Shown piece by piece: positions 19,241-26,705 of a stretch of 64,000 bases of DNA (the first letter of the stretch is position 1; the number at the start of each line of letters is the position of its first letter). The position numbers and the translations under genes are program-made. The stretch comes from Chryseobacterium ginsenosidimutans (GTDB taxonomy: Bacteria; Bacteroidota; Bacteroidia; Flavobacteriales; Weeksellaceae): contig NZ_JAUSXC010000001.1 in the NCBI RefSeq assembly GCF_030823405.1, positions 310,001-374,000 of the forward strand. Reading direction: 5' to 3'. Below the pieces are notes generated by a model. That model had not been told where the DNA came from and searched no databases. It saw only the letters and a list, made by a program, of their open reading frames with translations.

Positions 19241-20239
19241 ATGGATGTTCAAAAGACTCATAATAAAGATAAATTAGCCTTTCAAAAGCTCATTGCAGCT
19301 TTTGGAGTTATTCTTTTTATAGGAAAAGTTGTCGCATGGAAACTAACGAATTCCGACGCCGTATTTTCTGATGCTATGGAAAGTATCGTAAATGTAATCA
19401 GCGCATTTATGGGGCTTTATTCACTATATCTTGCCGCAAAACCTAGAGATGAAGACCATCCTTACGGACACGGAAAAGTAGAATTCGTTACCTCTGGTAT
19501 TGAAGGTGCTTTAATTGCCATTGCCGGGATCATGATCATTTATGAAGGCGTTAACAGTTTAATTGTAGGAAAAGTTTTAAATAAGCTCGACTGGGGAATC
19601 TGGATCATCGCAGCTACAGCAATTATCAATTACTTTTTGGGATATATTTCCATTAAAAAAGGAGAGCAGGTAAATTCTTTGGTTTTAATCTCATCCGGAA
19701 AGCATCTGCAATCGGATACAATTACGACACTTGGCGTTGTAATAAGTTTGGTTATCGTTTATTTTACTAAAATATATTGGATAGATTCCGTTGTAGCCTT
19801 AATTTTTGGAGGTTTTATCATCATTGTTGGATACAAGATCGTTCGCAGATCTTTAAGCGGAATTATGGATGAACAGAATCCTGAATTATTAAATCAGATT
19901 ATCAAAGTTCTTGAAGATAACAGGCGTACCGAATGGATCGATGTACACAACATGAAAATCCAGCAGTTCGGAGCCCATCTGCACATTGATGCCCATATTA
20001 CTTTGCCTTGGTATTACAGCCTCCGTGATGCGCACAATGAGATGGAAAAGATGATTATTCTTTTAGCGGAAAACATAAATAGAAGCATAGAATTCAATTT
20101 TCATATGGATGACTGCAAACCTATTTCGTGCCCTGTCTGCAAGATAAAAGACTGCCCTGTCCGTGAAAAAGATTTTGTAAAAAGAGTGACTTGGACTCCG
20201 GAAAATGTGACTTGCGTGGATAAGCATACAGCAGAATAA
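19241..20239 (+). CDS. Cation diffusion facilitator family transporter with unusual metal site and Cys-rich tail
   Basis: 332 aa; six TM helices (about 12-30, 45-64, 85-104, 118-136, 160-175, 181-198) and a cytoplasmic C-terminal domain. CDF proteins export divalent metals by proton antiport. TM5 has the standard HxxxD (H155-D159, KHLQSD) and the cytoplasmic loop has HPYGHGK. In TM2, however, the usual (H/D)xxxD reads E47-S-I-V-N51, so the transport site is atypical. The C-terminus adds a cysteine cluster (C292, C297, C300, C305, C325) absent from basic family members such as YiiP. Metal specificity is therefore uncertain. It begins 9 nt after the asd terminator. Confidence 0.88.
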   Translation: MDVQKTHNKDKLAFQKLIAAFGVILFIGKVVAWKLTNSDAVFSDAMESIVNVISAFMGLYSLYLAAKPRDEDHPYGHGKVEFVTSGIEGALIAIAGIMIIYEGVNSLIVGKVLNKLDWGIWIIAATAIINYFLGYISIKKGEQVNSLVLISSGKHLQSDTITTLGVVISLVIVYFTKIYWIDSVVALIFGGFIIIVGYKIVRRSLSGIMDEQNPELLNQIIKVLEDNRRTEWIDVHNMKIQQFGAHLHIDAHITLPWYYSLRDAHNEMEKMIILLAENINRSIEFNFHMDDCKPISCPVCKIKDCPVREKDFVKRVTWTPENVTCVDKHTAE

Positions 20240-20250
20240 CAAAAAAATAT

Positions 20251-20258
20251 TACATTTG
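20251..20258 (+). promoter_or_regulatory. -7 promoter box (TACATTTG)
   Basis: TAnnTTTG match 14 nt before the ATG of the XRE regulator. Confidence 0.5.
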
Positions 20259-20272
20259 TTAAAAATATAAAT

Positions 20273-20629
20273 ATGGGAGTTGGAACAAATCTTAAAAGAC
20301 TTAGAACTAAAACAAAATTTTCTCAACAGGACATTGCAGATAAATTAAATATCGACAGGGTTACCTATTCAAACTGGGAAAACGAAACGTTTGATGTAAA
20401 GTCTCAATACATCCCACAATTAGCTGAAATTTTTGAGGTAGAACTTCATGAGTTCTTTAAAGATGATCAAAAGATCCAGGTTACTAATAATATTGAAAAC
20501 AATGATAAAACAGGAACTGGAGGTGTTGGAGTTCAAAAGGGAAAAATTATTATTAATATGATAATTACAGATGAAGCTTCTGCAGTAAAGCTCGGTGAAC
20601 AATTGGAGAAAATCCTTAATCAAAAATAA
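20273..20629 (+). CDS. XRE-family helix-turn-helix transcriptional regulator
   Basis: 118 aa. The Cro/CI-type HTH occupies about residues 4-65 (GTNLKRLRTKTKFSQQDIADKLNIDR, SNWENE, IPQLAEIFEVELHEFF). The C-terminal 40 residues (GKIIINMIITDEASAVKLGEQLEKIL) could be a small oligomerisation element; no sensor domain is recognisable. It has its own -7 box and a bidirectional terminator. No toxin partner lies next to it, so an antitoxin role is not supported. Target genes are unknown. Confidence 0.85.
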   Translation: MGVGTNLKRLRTKTKFSQQDIADKLNIDRVTYSNWENETFDVKSQYIPQLAEIFEVELHEFFKDDQKIQVTNNIENNDKTGTGGVGVQKGKIIINMIITDEASAVKLGEQLEKILNQK

Positions 20630-20665
20630 TTCTTTTTCATAATTCGAATTTTTAGAATTCGAATT

Positions 20666-20692
20666 AAAGCCTTGCAAATTTTGCAAGGCTTT
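20666..20692. terminator. Bidirectional terminator between convergent genes
   Basis: AAAGCCTTGCAAA and TTTGCAAGGCTTT form a near-perfect hairpin with A- and T-rich flanks. It sits between the XRE gene and the convergent thioredoxin-like gene. Just left of it (20641-20665) the palindrome AATTCGAATT occurs twice. Confidence 0.85.
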
Positions 20693-20727
20693 TAAGTGTT
20701 ATTTAATGATAAATTCAGTTGTATTTA

Positions 20728-21207
20728 TTAAAACTTTTTCTTCAAAACTTGTTTATCAAAAACAAAAGTCATTGGAGTGGAATAATCTGAAATACTTAGA
20801 AATTCTCCAAATGACAGCCTTCTGTCACTATAAACATTTTTCAGAATTTCAGCCTGATAATTATAATTCTCTAAAGTAATATCATTTTGTATCCTGAATT
20901 TTTCAATTGTTTTTTTTATGGCAGCAGAATCTTTATCTAATGAAAGATTATAAACAATTTTATTCTTATCCTGTATAAGCTCCTGATACCTTTCTACAGA
21001 ATATGGACTGTATGACGCCCAGATATTAAGGTAAATAACTTTGGTATTATTTCGAATTGTTTTCTTGTAAAAAGGAGACTGTTCATAAGTATATAATTTT
21101 TTATTAGGATCTATTTTTTTTATTGTTATATCCATACCAAACAATACAATATATAAGACGCCTAAGCAACCGAATATGATAAGACAAATGATAATAGCTT
21201 TTTTCAT
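20728..21207 (-). CDS. Membrane-anchored thioredoxin-like protein lacking redox cysteines
   Basis: 159 aa. One N-terminal TM or signal anchor (about 3-23), then a thioredoxin-like domain. The segment YLNIWASYSPYSVERYQEL aligns with the TlpA/AhpC active-site region WASWCPPC, but both cysteines are serine (S-P-Y-S), so disulfide chemistry is not expected. The cis-Pro strand TPMTFVFDKQ is present. The protein stops abruptly after VLKKKF; in the -1 frame the DNA continues with a thioredoxin-like ending (EEKVLINTTEFIIK, then TAA at 20699), so a 1-nt deletion near the 3' end is possible. It lies 7 nt downstream of a frameshifted lipoprotein gene on the same strand. Function unknown. Confidence 0.65.
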   Translation of the reverse strand: MKKAIIICLIIFGCLGVLYIVLFGMDITIKKIDPNKKLYTYEQSPFYKKTIRNNTKVIYLNIWASYSPYSVERYQELIQDKNKIVYNLSLDKDSAAIKKTIEKFRIQNDITLENYNYQAEILKNVYSDRRLSFGEFLSISDYSTPMTFVFDKQVLKKKF

Positions 21208-21214
21208 TGAATAA

Positions 21215-21707
21215 TTATTTTACTTCTTCTAATTCAAATTGAATAGTGTCTGATGATGCATCATAATAACCATTTTTAATTTTAAGCTTTTGCCCATCCT
21301 CATTGGTATAGATCGATGAATCTGTAATTTCAAAGGCTTTTATAGTAGGATCTTCAGCATTTTTATGAAGTATATGCTTTGGAATTGGCACACAATTCAT
21401 CGTTGCTGTAGTACAACATATTACGGCTGAAGTTTCTACTTCAAAGATACCAATATTTACGTGAATTGTAAACTCATGACAAAAACCTCTTACCCTTCCA
21501 GCATCACTGTTATTAAGATTATTAAAAAAATCTTTCGCAATTTTTTCTTGTTCTGCCTTTGGAAGTTTTGATAATGCAGAGTTTTTTTTAAACCAATTCT
21601 GTTTTAGGCGTACTGTTTTCTAATTTATTGTCATTATCTTCATTACACGATACGGATAATAAAAGAATGCTTAACGCCGTAATTTTAATAAAATTGTTTT
21701 TTTTCAT
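21215..21707 (-). pseudogene. Frameshifted small lipoprotein gene
   Basis: Two pieces of one reading frame. The first (ATG at 21707) encodes MKKNNFIKITALSILLLSVSC-NEDNDN, a clear lipoprotein signal with lipobox LSVSC, and runs into TAA at 21590-21588. The second continues in the +1 frame from about 21601 without a stop to 21215: QNWFKKNSALSKLPKAEQ, then GFCHEFTIHV, VICCTTATMNC and FELEEVK. The +1 frame is closed upstream by a TAG at 21622-21620, so the indel lies between about 21622 and 21590, a segment containing an AAAA run. Restored, it would be a lipoprotein of about 160 aa with a CC motif. I do not recognise the family. Either a recent mutation or a sequence error; the downstream thioredoxin-like gene shows a similar possible defect. 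Confidence 0.7.
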
Positions 21708-21736
21708 TTTTGTAATAATTTGTTTGTTTAACATTA

Positions 21737-21744
21737 CAAACCTA
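21737..21744 (-). promoter_or_regulatory. -7 promoter box of the broken lipoprotein gene (TAGGTTTG)
   Basis: On the minus strand TAGGTTTG fits TAnnTTTG and lies 29 nt before the ATG at 21707. The remaining 250 bp to 21994 are very AT-rich and hold no gene that I can see. Confidence 0.45.
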
Positions 21745-21994
21745 TAAACAAAAAATCATAAATCTTGTAATGGAAACACAACAAATTTTGTTGCACTTTC
21801 CCAACATTTAATTAAAACAAACAATTAACATTCAAAACATTACGAGTATTTTCCTTTTCTATGAAATTTTTACAATCTAAATCAAATTTTCATTGAAAAA
21901 AATTTTACTTTTTTATACTCCAAGGCATTTTAAAGTTTGACTAAAGCAAACTTCCACTTATTCATAAAAATACTTGTAAGAAATGTGCATAAAT

Positions 21995-22423
21995 TTATTT
22001 CGCCATCTGCTTTCTGTAATAAAACATCGGAATAATCAACAATAAAATCAAAGGCTGGATCACAAATCTTCGCATATAAAAAGAAAAAAGATATCCGATA
22101 TCAAACCTGTCATAAACACAGTACAGGTAAATCGGAAAAGTAATGCCGAAAATTATAGCAATTAAAATAGCTCCCTGAATTGTCCATTCTTTATTTCTAA
22201 ACCAACAATGGATAATCAGACAGGAAAAGAATAAATTTAAAGCAAATCTGAAAAGATATCCGGCAATTAATTTCCCCCATTCAAAAGACGGAAAAGGAAT
22301 ATTTTTATTCGCTTCGTGAAAATAATTCAAAAAAGGATCGTAAAAGATTCTGTCTTCAAGCACTCGTACACTCACAAGCCCGAAAACTCCGACAATGACT
22401 AAAAACCAACTAAGAATTTTCAT
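21995..22423 (-). CDS. Exosortase F system-associated membrane protein
   Basis: 142 aa integral membrane protein with about four TM segments (2-21, 49-68, 81-98, 118-138). Its size, topology and position directly after XrtF match the flavobacterial protein that regularly accompanies exosortase F. The start overlaps the 3' end of xrtF by 14 nt, so the two are translationally coupled. A role as accessory of the protein-sorting transpeptidase is inferred from neighbourhood only; there are no catalytic motifs. The gene ends at 21995 in AT-rich sequence with no strong hairpin. Confidence 0.75.
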   Translation of the reverse strand: MKILSWFLVIVGVFGLVSVRVLEDRIFYDPFLNYFHEANKNIPFPSFEWGKLIAGYLFRFALNLFFSCLIIHCWFRNKEWTIQGAILIAIIFGITFPIYLYCVYDRFDIGYLFSFYMRRFVIQPLILLLIIPMFYYRKQMAK

Positions 22424-22940
22424 GTTTTAAAGCAAAGAATTTAATCCAGATCAACCATAATAAAACAACCGTTCCATAGATCACAGCAGGAAAAATATAA
22501 TCATGGGAAATTTTCCCGTACTGCTTATAATCTGTCATCACGATGTTTAGCCCGATAATTCTCAATACATTCATGAGATAAAGCAAAATAAGACCGATCA
22601 ATACAAAGACGATCGTTTTTTTTCCTTTATAAAAAGCAAAAACAAAAGCTACAAAAAGAATCATTACAGAAATCGCATTACAGCCCTCCACCATTCTCGT
22701 CACATACTCGGTTTTCACATAAAACCAGACCTGTTCACTCTTCACATCATTATAAAGCTGTGTCGGAAAACCAATGGAATTTTGAACATTTCTTACCTGC
22801 TCAGCAATCATTCGAGAGAAAGGATCTAAACCGCCATTCTCAAAACGGTTCAGATAAAACTGATACGCAAAAAGCAACACCAGATAAATGATGATGAAAC
22901 GCAGCAGAATGTTTAAAACCGGTTTGAAATCCTTTAGCAT
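22410..22940 (-). CDS. xrtF: Exosortase family protein XrtF
   Basis: 176 aa polytopic membrane transpeptidase. The three exosortase catalytic elements are visible: Cys C87 in EGCNAIS, Arg in MNVLRIIGLN (about 122), and His in SHDYIFP (about 145). Exosortases cleave C-terminal PEP-CTERM-like tripartite signals in the inner membrane and pass substrates to the envelope. No protein in the window carries such a tail (the secreted ones here have T9SS domains), so its substrates must be elsewhere. The ATG is 4 nt from a minus-strand TATATTTG box, and the partner gene overlaps its end. It is divergent from the amgK-like gene. Confidence 0.88.
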   Translation of the reverse strand: MLKDFKPVLNILLRFIIIYLVLLFAYQFYLNRFENGGLDPFSRMIAEQVRNVQNSIGFPTQLYNDVKSEQVWFYVKTEYVTRMVEGCNAISVMILFVAFVFAFYKGKKTIVFVLIGLILLYLMNVLRIIGLNIVMTDYKQYGKISHDYIFPAVIYGTVVLLWLIWIKFFALKHENS

Positions 22941-22944
22941 ATTG

Positions 22945-22952
22945 CAAATATA
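22945..22952 (-). promoter_or_regulatory. xrtF -7 promoter box (TATATTTG, minus strand)
   Basis: CAAATATA on the plus strand reads TATATTTG on the minus strand, 4 nt before the xrtF ATG, so a leaderless mRNA is expected. Confidence 0.55.
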
Positions 22953-22972
22953 GAAATTAGCTTGTAAATTAC

Positions 22973-22980
22973 TATATTTG
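22973..22980 (+). promoter_or_regulatory. amgK-like -7 promoter box (TATATTTG)
   Basis: Same octamer as the divergent xrtF box, 20 bp away, and 8 nt before the ATG at 22989. Confidence 0.55.
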
Positions 22981-22988
22981 TTTCATCT

Positions 22989-24008
22989 ATGAATTCTGAA
23001 AACGCCCAACGATTTTTTGAAAATTATACAGGTAAAAAGCCTTCTGAGTTTATTATTTTAGCTCAAAGCGGTTCTGCGAGAGTAAATTTTTTAGCTAAAA
23101 CCGACCATAAGAAGTATATTATTACGTACAATGAAAATATTCAGGAGAACGAAAGTTTTTTATATTACTCTGAAATTTTCTCACATTTAAAGCTCAACAC
23201 ACCAAAAATCTTTAAAATTTCCGATGACCGGAAAATGTATATACAAGAATTTTTGGGAGAAAATACACTTTCGGAAGTTATTTCAAAAGAAGGTTTATCC
23301 GAAGACATAAAATCTTTGGTAAAACAAACTTTAAAAAAATTGTATGAATTGCAAACTTCAACACAGGGCAAAATAGATTTTACCAAGACTTTTGAGTACG
23401 AAAGTTATGACGAATTTCCCGTAACCCACGATTTATATTATTTTAAAAATTTTGTGGCCGATGTTCTGGAACTGGAATATAACAAATCTGCTCTTTTGAA
23501 GGAATTCAAAAAAATCGTCAACCTCATCGAAAATCTTAACCCGAAAGGCTTAATGATTCGCGATTTTCAGGCAAGAAACATCATGGTAAACGAAAAAAAT
23601 GAGGTTTCATTCATCGATTATCAGTCTGCAATGAAAGGTCCGTTGATGTATGATGTAATTTCTTTTTTGTTTCAGGCCAAAGCAAATTTCCCTGAAGATT
23701 TTAAAAATGAAATGCTTGATTTTTACATTAAACAATTTGAAAATGAAGAAACTCGAATTCAACTAAAAAATTCGGTAAAGCCAATTCAGATGATGAGATT
23801 CTTACAGGTTTTGGGAGCTTATGGCTTCAGAGGACTGATTCAGAGGAAACAACATTTCATTACAAGCATAGAAAAAGGAATTGAAAATATTATAGAATTT
23901 GCAAAAACCTGGGAAAATATAAAAGATTATCCTGAGCTTGAAAAAGTAATTAAACAGTTGAGCTTGAAGAAAACGCAATTGAAAATTGAAGAAATTCTGA
24001 ACCATTAA
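22989..24008 (+). CDS. Aminoglycoside-phosphotransferase-fold kinase, AmgK-like (sugar kinase of cell-wall recycling)
   Basis: 339 aa with the APH/choline-kinase fold: an N-terminal nucleotide-binding lobe, the brace IQEFLGENTL (about 93-102), the catalytic loop MIRDFQARNIMV (about 188-199, with D and N) and the metal-binding FIDYQSAMKGP. AmgK enzymes phosphorylate MurNAc and GlcNAc at the anomeric carbon for peptidoglycan recycling. That role is inferred from the next two genes, a RapZ C-terminal-type protein and a MurU-like nucleotidyltransferase, which would give the AmgK-MurU route to UDP-MurNAc. From sequence alone another small-molecule kinase is possible. Start ATG follows the -7 box by 8 nt. 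Confidence 0.75.
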   Translation: MNSENAQRFFENYTGKKPSEFIILAQSGSARVNFLAKTDHKKYIITYNENIQENESFLYYSEIFSHLKLNTPKIFKISDDRKMYIQEFLGENTLSEVISKEGLSEDIKSLVKQTLKKLYELQTSTQGKIDFTKTFEYESYDEFPVTHDLYYFKNFVADVLELEYNKSALLKEFKKIVNLIENLNPKGLMIRDFQARNIMVNEKNEVSFIDYQSAMKGPLMYDVISFLFQAKANFPEDFKNEMLDFYIKQFENEETRIQLKNSVKPIQMMRFLQVLGAYGFRGLIQRKQHFITSIEKGIENIIEFAKTWENIKDYPELEKVIKQLSLKKTQLKIEEILNH

Positions 24009-24027
24009 GATTAAACGTAAGCTTTTA

Positions 24028-24083
24028 TCATTCCGTAGCAATCTAAAATATTGAAAAAACTAACCTAAATTCCTGCTGAATGA
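24028..24083. repeat. Imperfect inverted repeat in the intergenic gap
   Basis: TCATTCCGTAGCAATCTA (24028-24045) and, as its complement, TCATTCAGCAGGAATTTA (24083-24066) match at 14 of 18 positions, with 20 bp between. This resembles short intergenic repeats in flavobacterial genomes. It would form a hairpin in the transcript between the kinase and RapZ-like genes. Confidence 0.55.
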
Positions 24084-24130
24084 CAAAAGTGATTGAAAAT
24101 TATAATAATTAGAAAATATAAATAAAGAAA

Positions 24131-24538
24131 ATGCTACACATCGACATACACAGTTTTTCGTACAAAAAAGGAGGAATTCCGAAAGATGAAACAGGAAACG
24201 GAGGCGGTTTTACGTTCGACTGCCGCGGAATTCTGAACCCCGGAAGAGTGGAAGAATATAAGATACAAACCGGAAACGATATTGGCGTTCAGGAATATCT
24301 GGAAACAAAAACTGATATGCCAAAGTTTTTAGAATTAATCAAAAGCTTAGTTTCAATTAATATCGACAATTATCTGGGAAGAGGTTTTGAGAATCTTCAG
24401 ATCAATTTCGGATGTACGGGAGGACAGCACAGATCGGTTTATTCAGCAATAAAAATAGCTCATTTTATTGAAGAAAAATATGGTGAAAAAGTGGAAATCA
24501 GCCTTCATCACGACGAACAACATCAACTGAATTCATAA
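24131..24538 (+). CDS. Stand-alone RapZ C-terminal domain protein
   Basis: 135 aa, matching only the C-terminal half of RapZ. FTFDCRGILNPGR (about 28-40) and the signature GCTGGQHRSVYSA (about 96-108) are intact; the N-terminal P-loop kinase half of full-length RapZ is missing. In E. coli the RapZ C-terminal domain senses glucosamine-6-phosphate and binds the small RNAs GlmY/GlmZ. Here the domain lies between an AmgK-like kinase and a MurU-like nucleotidyltransferase (whose ATG follows its stop after 1 nt), so an amino-sugar-phosphate binding or sensing role is a reasonable inference. An RNA role is not shown. Confidence 0.85.
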   Translation: MLHIDIHSFSYKKGGIPKDETGNGGGFTFDCRGILNPGRVEEYKIQTGNDIGVQEYLETKTDMPKFLELIKSLVSINIDNYLGRGFENLQINFGCTGGQHRSVYSAIKIAHFIEEKYGEKVEISLHHDEQHQLNS

Positions 24539-25252
24539 ATGAAAGCTTTAATTTTCGCAGCAGGAAAAGGAACAAGACTGAAACCTTTTACAGATCATCA
24601 TCCCAAGGCATTGGCAAAAGTAAACGGCATTCCGCTTTTGGAAAGAAATATCCATTATCTTAAAAGCTTCGGAATAAAAGATTTTGTTATTAATGTTCAC
24701 CATTTCGGAAACCAGATTATTGATTTTTTAAAGCAAAATGATAATTTCGGATGCCATATTGAGATTTCTGATGAATCTAAGGAACTATTGGAAACCGGTG
24801 GCGGTTTAATTTTTGCCAAACCATTTCTCGATCACGGGGAAGATTTTTTAATCATGAATGCTGATATCTTAACCAATATAAATATCACAGATCTTGTAGT
24901 TTATCATAAAAAGATAAAAGATTTTGCTACATTAGCCGTTTCGGACAGAGAAAGTTCGAGGAAGCTACTTTTCAATGATGATTTGGTTTTAAGAGGTTGG
25001 CTTAATGTGCAGACCGGAGAACAGAGACTTGCGGAATTCAACAAAGGATTCAAGGCATTGGCTTTTAGCGGTGTTCACTGTATTAACCCTAGCATTTTTG
25101 AAAAAATAAAAAGAAAAGGCAAATTTTCTGTTATGGAAGAATATCTGGATTTAATGCATACTGAGCATATTCACGGTTTTGTGCACGACAGCATTCTGAT
25201 AGACGTAGGAAGACCGGAATCCGTAATAGAAGCCGAAAAACACTTTAAATAA
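24539..25252 (+). CDS. Sugar nucleotidyltransferase, MurU-like
   Basis: 237 aa. The N-terminal nucleotide-binding signature AAGKGTRLKPFTDHHPKAL (about 7-25), LETGGGLIFAKPFL and MNADILTN (metal/nucleotide site) are typical of the NTP_transferase family. Short members without the C-terminal left-handed helix, next to an AmgK-type kinase, are MurNAc-1-phosphate uridylyltransferases (MurU); mannose-1-phosphate guanylyltransferase is the alternative. It starts directly after the RapZ-like stop, so the genes are coupled. The LOG-family gene follows after 7 nt. Confidence 0.8.
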   Translation: MKALIFAAGKGTRLKPFTDHHPKALAKVNGIPLLERNIHYLKSFGIKDFVINVHHFGNQIIDFLKQNDNFGCHIEISDESKELLETGGGLIFAKPFLDHGEDFLIMNADILTNINITDLVVYHKKIKDFATLAVSDRESSRKLLFNDDLVLRGWLNVQTGEQRLAEFNKGFKALAFSGVHCINPSIFEKIKRKGKFSVMEEYLDLMHTEHIHGFVHDSILIDVGRPESVIEAEKHFK

Positions 25253-25259
25253 TTTTGTA

Positions 25260-26012
25260 ATGGGAATTGAAGGAAGCAGAGACGAGAGCCTGGTAAATCC
25301 TGAACTTGACAGTAACGAAACAAAGCTACAAAACAGTCTCAGACAAAAAAACTGGGATGAGACCATTATGAAAGACAGCTGGATGGTTTTCAAGGTAATG
25401 GCTGAGTTTGTGGACGGTTATGAAAAATTAGCAAAAATAGGACCCTGTGTTTCTATTTTTGGCTCTGCAAGGCTAAAACCCCAAAGCAAATATTACAAAA
25501 TGGCTGTGGAAATTGCAGAGAAAATTACGGAAATTGGCTTTGGAATCATTACCGGCGGCGGTCCCGGAATTATGGAAGCGGGAAATAAAGGCGCTTTCAA
25601 TGCACAGGGAAAATCCATCGGACTGAACATTGATCTTCCTTTTGAACAGCATTTTAATCCGTATATTAACAGATCCTTCTCCATGAACTTTGATTATTTT
25701 TTCGTGAGAAAGGTAATGTTCGTGAAATATTCTCAAGGTTTTGTAGTGATGCCGGGAGGTTTTGGAACTTTAGATGAACTGACAGAAGCAATGACTCTTA
25801 TCCAAACCAACAAAATCGGAAAGTTCCCGATTGTTTTGGTAGGTTCTGAATTTTGGGGAGGACTTTTAGATTGGTTTAAAAATACTTTGCTTAAAGAAAA
25901 AATGATTCACGAAGAAGATCTTGAACTTTATCGTGTTGTAGACACTGCTGATGAAGCGGTGGCTCACATTAAAGCATTTTATGATAAGTATTCTGTAAAC
26001 GTTAATTTTTAA
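25260..26012 (+). CDS. LOG family protein (Rossmann-fold nucleotide phosphoribohydrolase-like)
   Basis: 250 aa. Contains the LOG-family signatures SIFGSARL (about 64-71), TGGGPGIMEAGNKGA and PGGFGTLDELTEAMTLIQ; PGGxGTxxE is the catalytic motif of cytokinin-activating LOG enzymes, which release ribose-5-phosphate from nucleoside monophosphates. An N-terminal extension of about 55 residues precedes the fold. It lies 7 nt after the MurU-like gene in the same direction. Why a nucleotide hydrolase would travel with amino-sugar genes is not evident; housekeeping of damaged nucleotides is a common suggestion for bacterial members. Confidence 0.88.
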   Translation: MGIEGSRDESLVNPELDSNETKLQNSLRQKNWDETIMKDSWMVFKVMAEFVDGYEKLAKIGPCVSIFGSARLKPQSKYYKMAVEIAEKITEIGFGIITGGGPGIMEAGNKGAFNAQGKSIGLNIDLPFEQHFNPYINRSFSMNFDYFFVRKVMFVKYSQGFVVMPGGFGTLDELTEAMTLIQTNKIGKFPIVLVGSEFWGGLLDWFKNTLLKEKMIHEEDLELYRVVDTADEAVAHIKAFYDKYSVNVNF

Positions 26013-26071
26013 TTGGCATATTATTTGTCACTTAACACAAACAAGCAATGATTGTAAATCTATTAATTAAG

Positions 26072-26542
26072 ATGAAAAAAATTATATATATAACAGGGAT
26101 TTTAACATTTTTTGTGTTAATGAGTTTCACGTATGTAGACTTTTTCTCTTCAATGACAAAAGTGGATTATATTGATGGAAGTAAAACATTGAAGTTCACC
26201 ACAAAAATGAATACGAACCATATTTCTGATGCTATTAAAATTAATCCTAACACAGCTGGATTTGAGGCAGAGGTAAAAAAGTATGTAAACAATAATTTTG
26301 ATGTGTACGTCAATGGCTCACCCAAAACAATAACTTTCACGGGAAGTCAGGTAAGCGGAGAAACTGTATGGGTATATTTTGAAACCGGAGGCGTTTCAGA
26401 TATCAATACCTTAAAGATAAAGAACACGATACTTCTGAGTGCTTTTCCTAAGCAGATTAACCTGGTTAATATTGCATACAAAGGAAATCAGAAAACAATG
26501 AATTTCCAAAGAGGAAAAGAAGTGAATGAAGTTTCTTTTTAG
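26072..26542 (+). CDS. DUF6702-like secreted protein
   Basis: 156 aa from the preferred ATG at 26072; the frame is open from an ATG at 26048, but the internal start gives a standard signal peptide (MKKIIYITGILTFFVLMSFT). Mature part: KVDYIDGSKTLKFTTKMNTNHISDAI, then a beta-rich fold with FDVYVNG and VWVYFET. This matches the pattern of a flavobacterial periplasmic or surface family (DUF6702) of unknown role. It lies 59 bp after the LOG gene and is closed by a strong terminator. Confidence 0.7.
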   Translation: MKKIIYITGILTFFVLMSFTYVDFFSSMTKVDYIDGSKTLKFTTKMNTNHISDAIKINPNTAGFEAEVKKYVNNNFDVYVNGSPKTITFTGSQVSGETVWVYFETGGVSDINTLKIKNTILLSAFPKQINLVNIAYKGNQKTMNFQRGKEVNEVSF

Positions 26543-26562
26543 AAAAAATTAAGTTAGTTAAT

Positions 26563-26594
26563 AAAAAAACCACTGCACTTGCAGTGGTTTTTTT
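26563..26594 (+). terminator. Rho-independent terminator
   Basis: A7-CCACTGC, loop ACTT, GCAGTGG-T7: perfect 14-bp stem. Confidence 0.9.
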
Positions 26595-26697
26595 ATATTT
26601 GAAATATTTAAAAATCACCTTACAGAGATTTATTACGTATAAATACCAATCCCAAAATTTCAGCATTTATACTATAACATTCTCATTTTTAGAGATG

Positions 26698-26705
26698 TAC
26701 ATTTG
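26698..26705 (+). promoter_or_regulatory. -7 box (TACATTTG) and long leader of the PixA-like gene
   Basis: TAnnTTTG match about 108 nt before the ATG at 26814. The roughly 100-nt leader contains short complementary pieces (GTGG...CCAC, GAG...CTC) and is long for this window, where most leaders are under 30 nt. Confidence 0.4.

Noticed and set aside
20641..20665. Two copies of the palindrome AATTCGAATT as a regulator operator
   Set aside because: They are located after the XRE stop and directly before the terminator, so control of initiation is unlikely; probably part of the 3' structure.
20273..21707. Toxin-antitoxin interpretation of the XRE gene and the convergent small genes
   Set aside because: The neighbours are convergent, separated by a terminator, and look like a lipoprotein and a thioredoxin-like protein, not a toxin.
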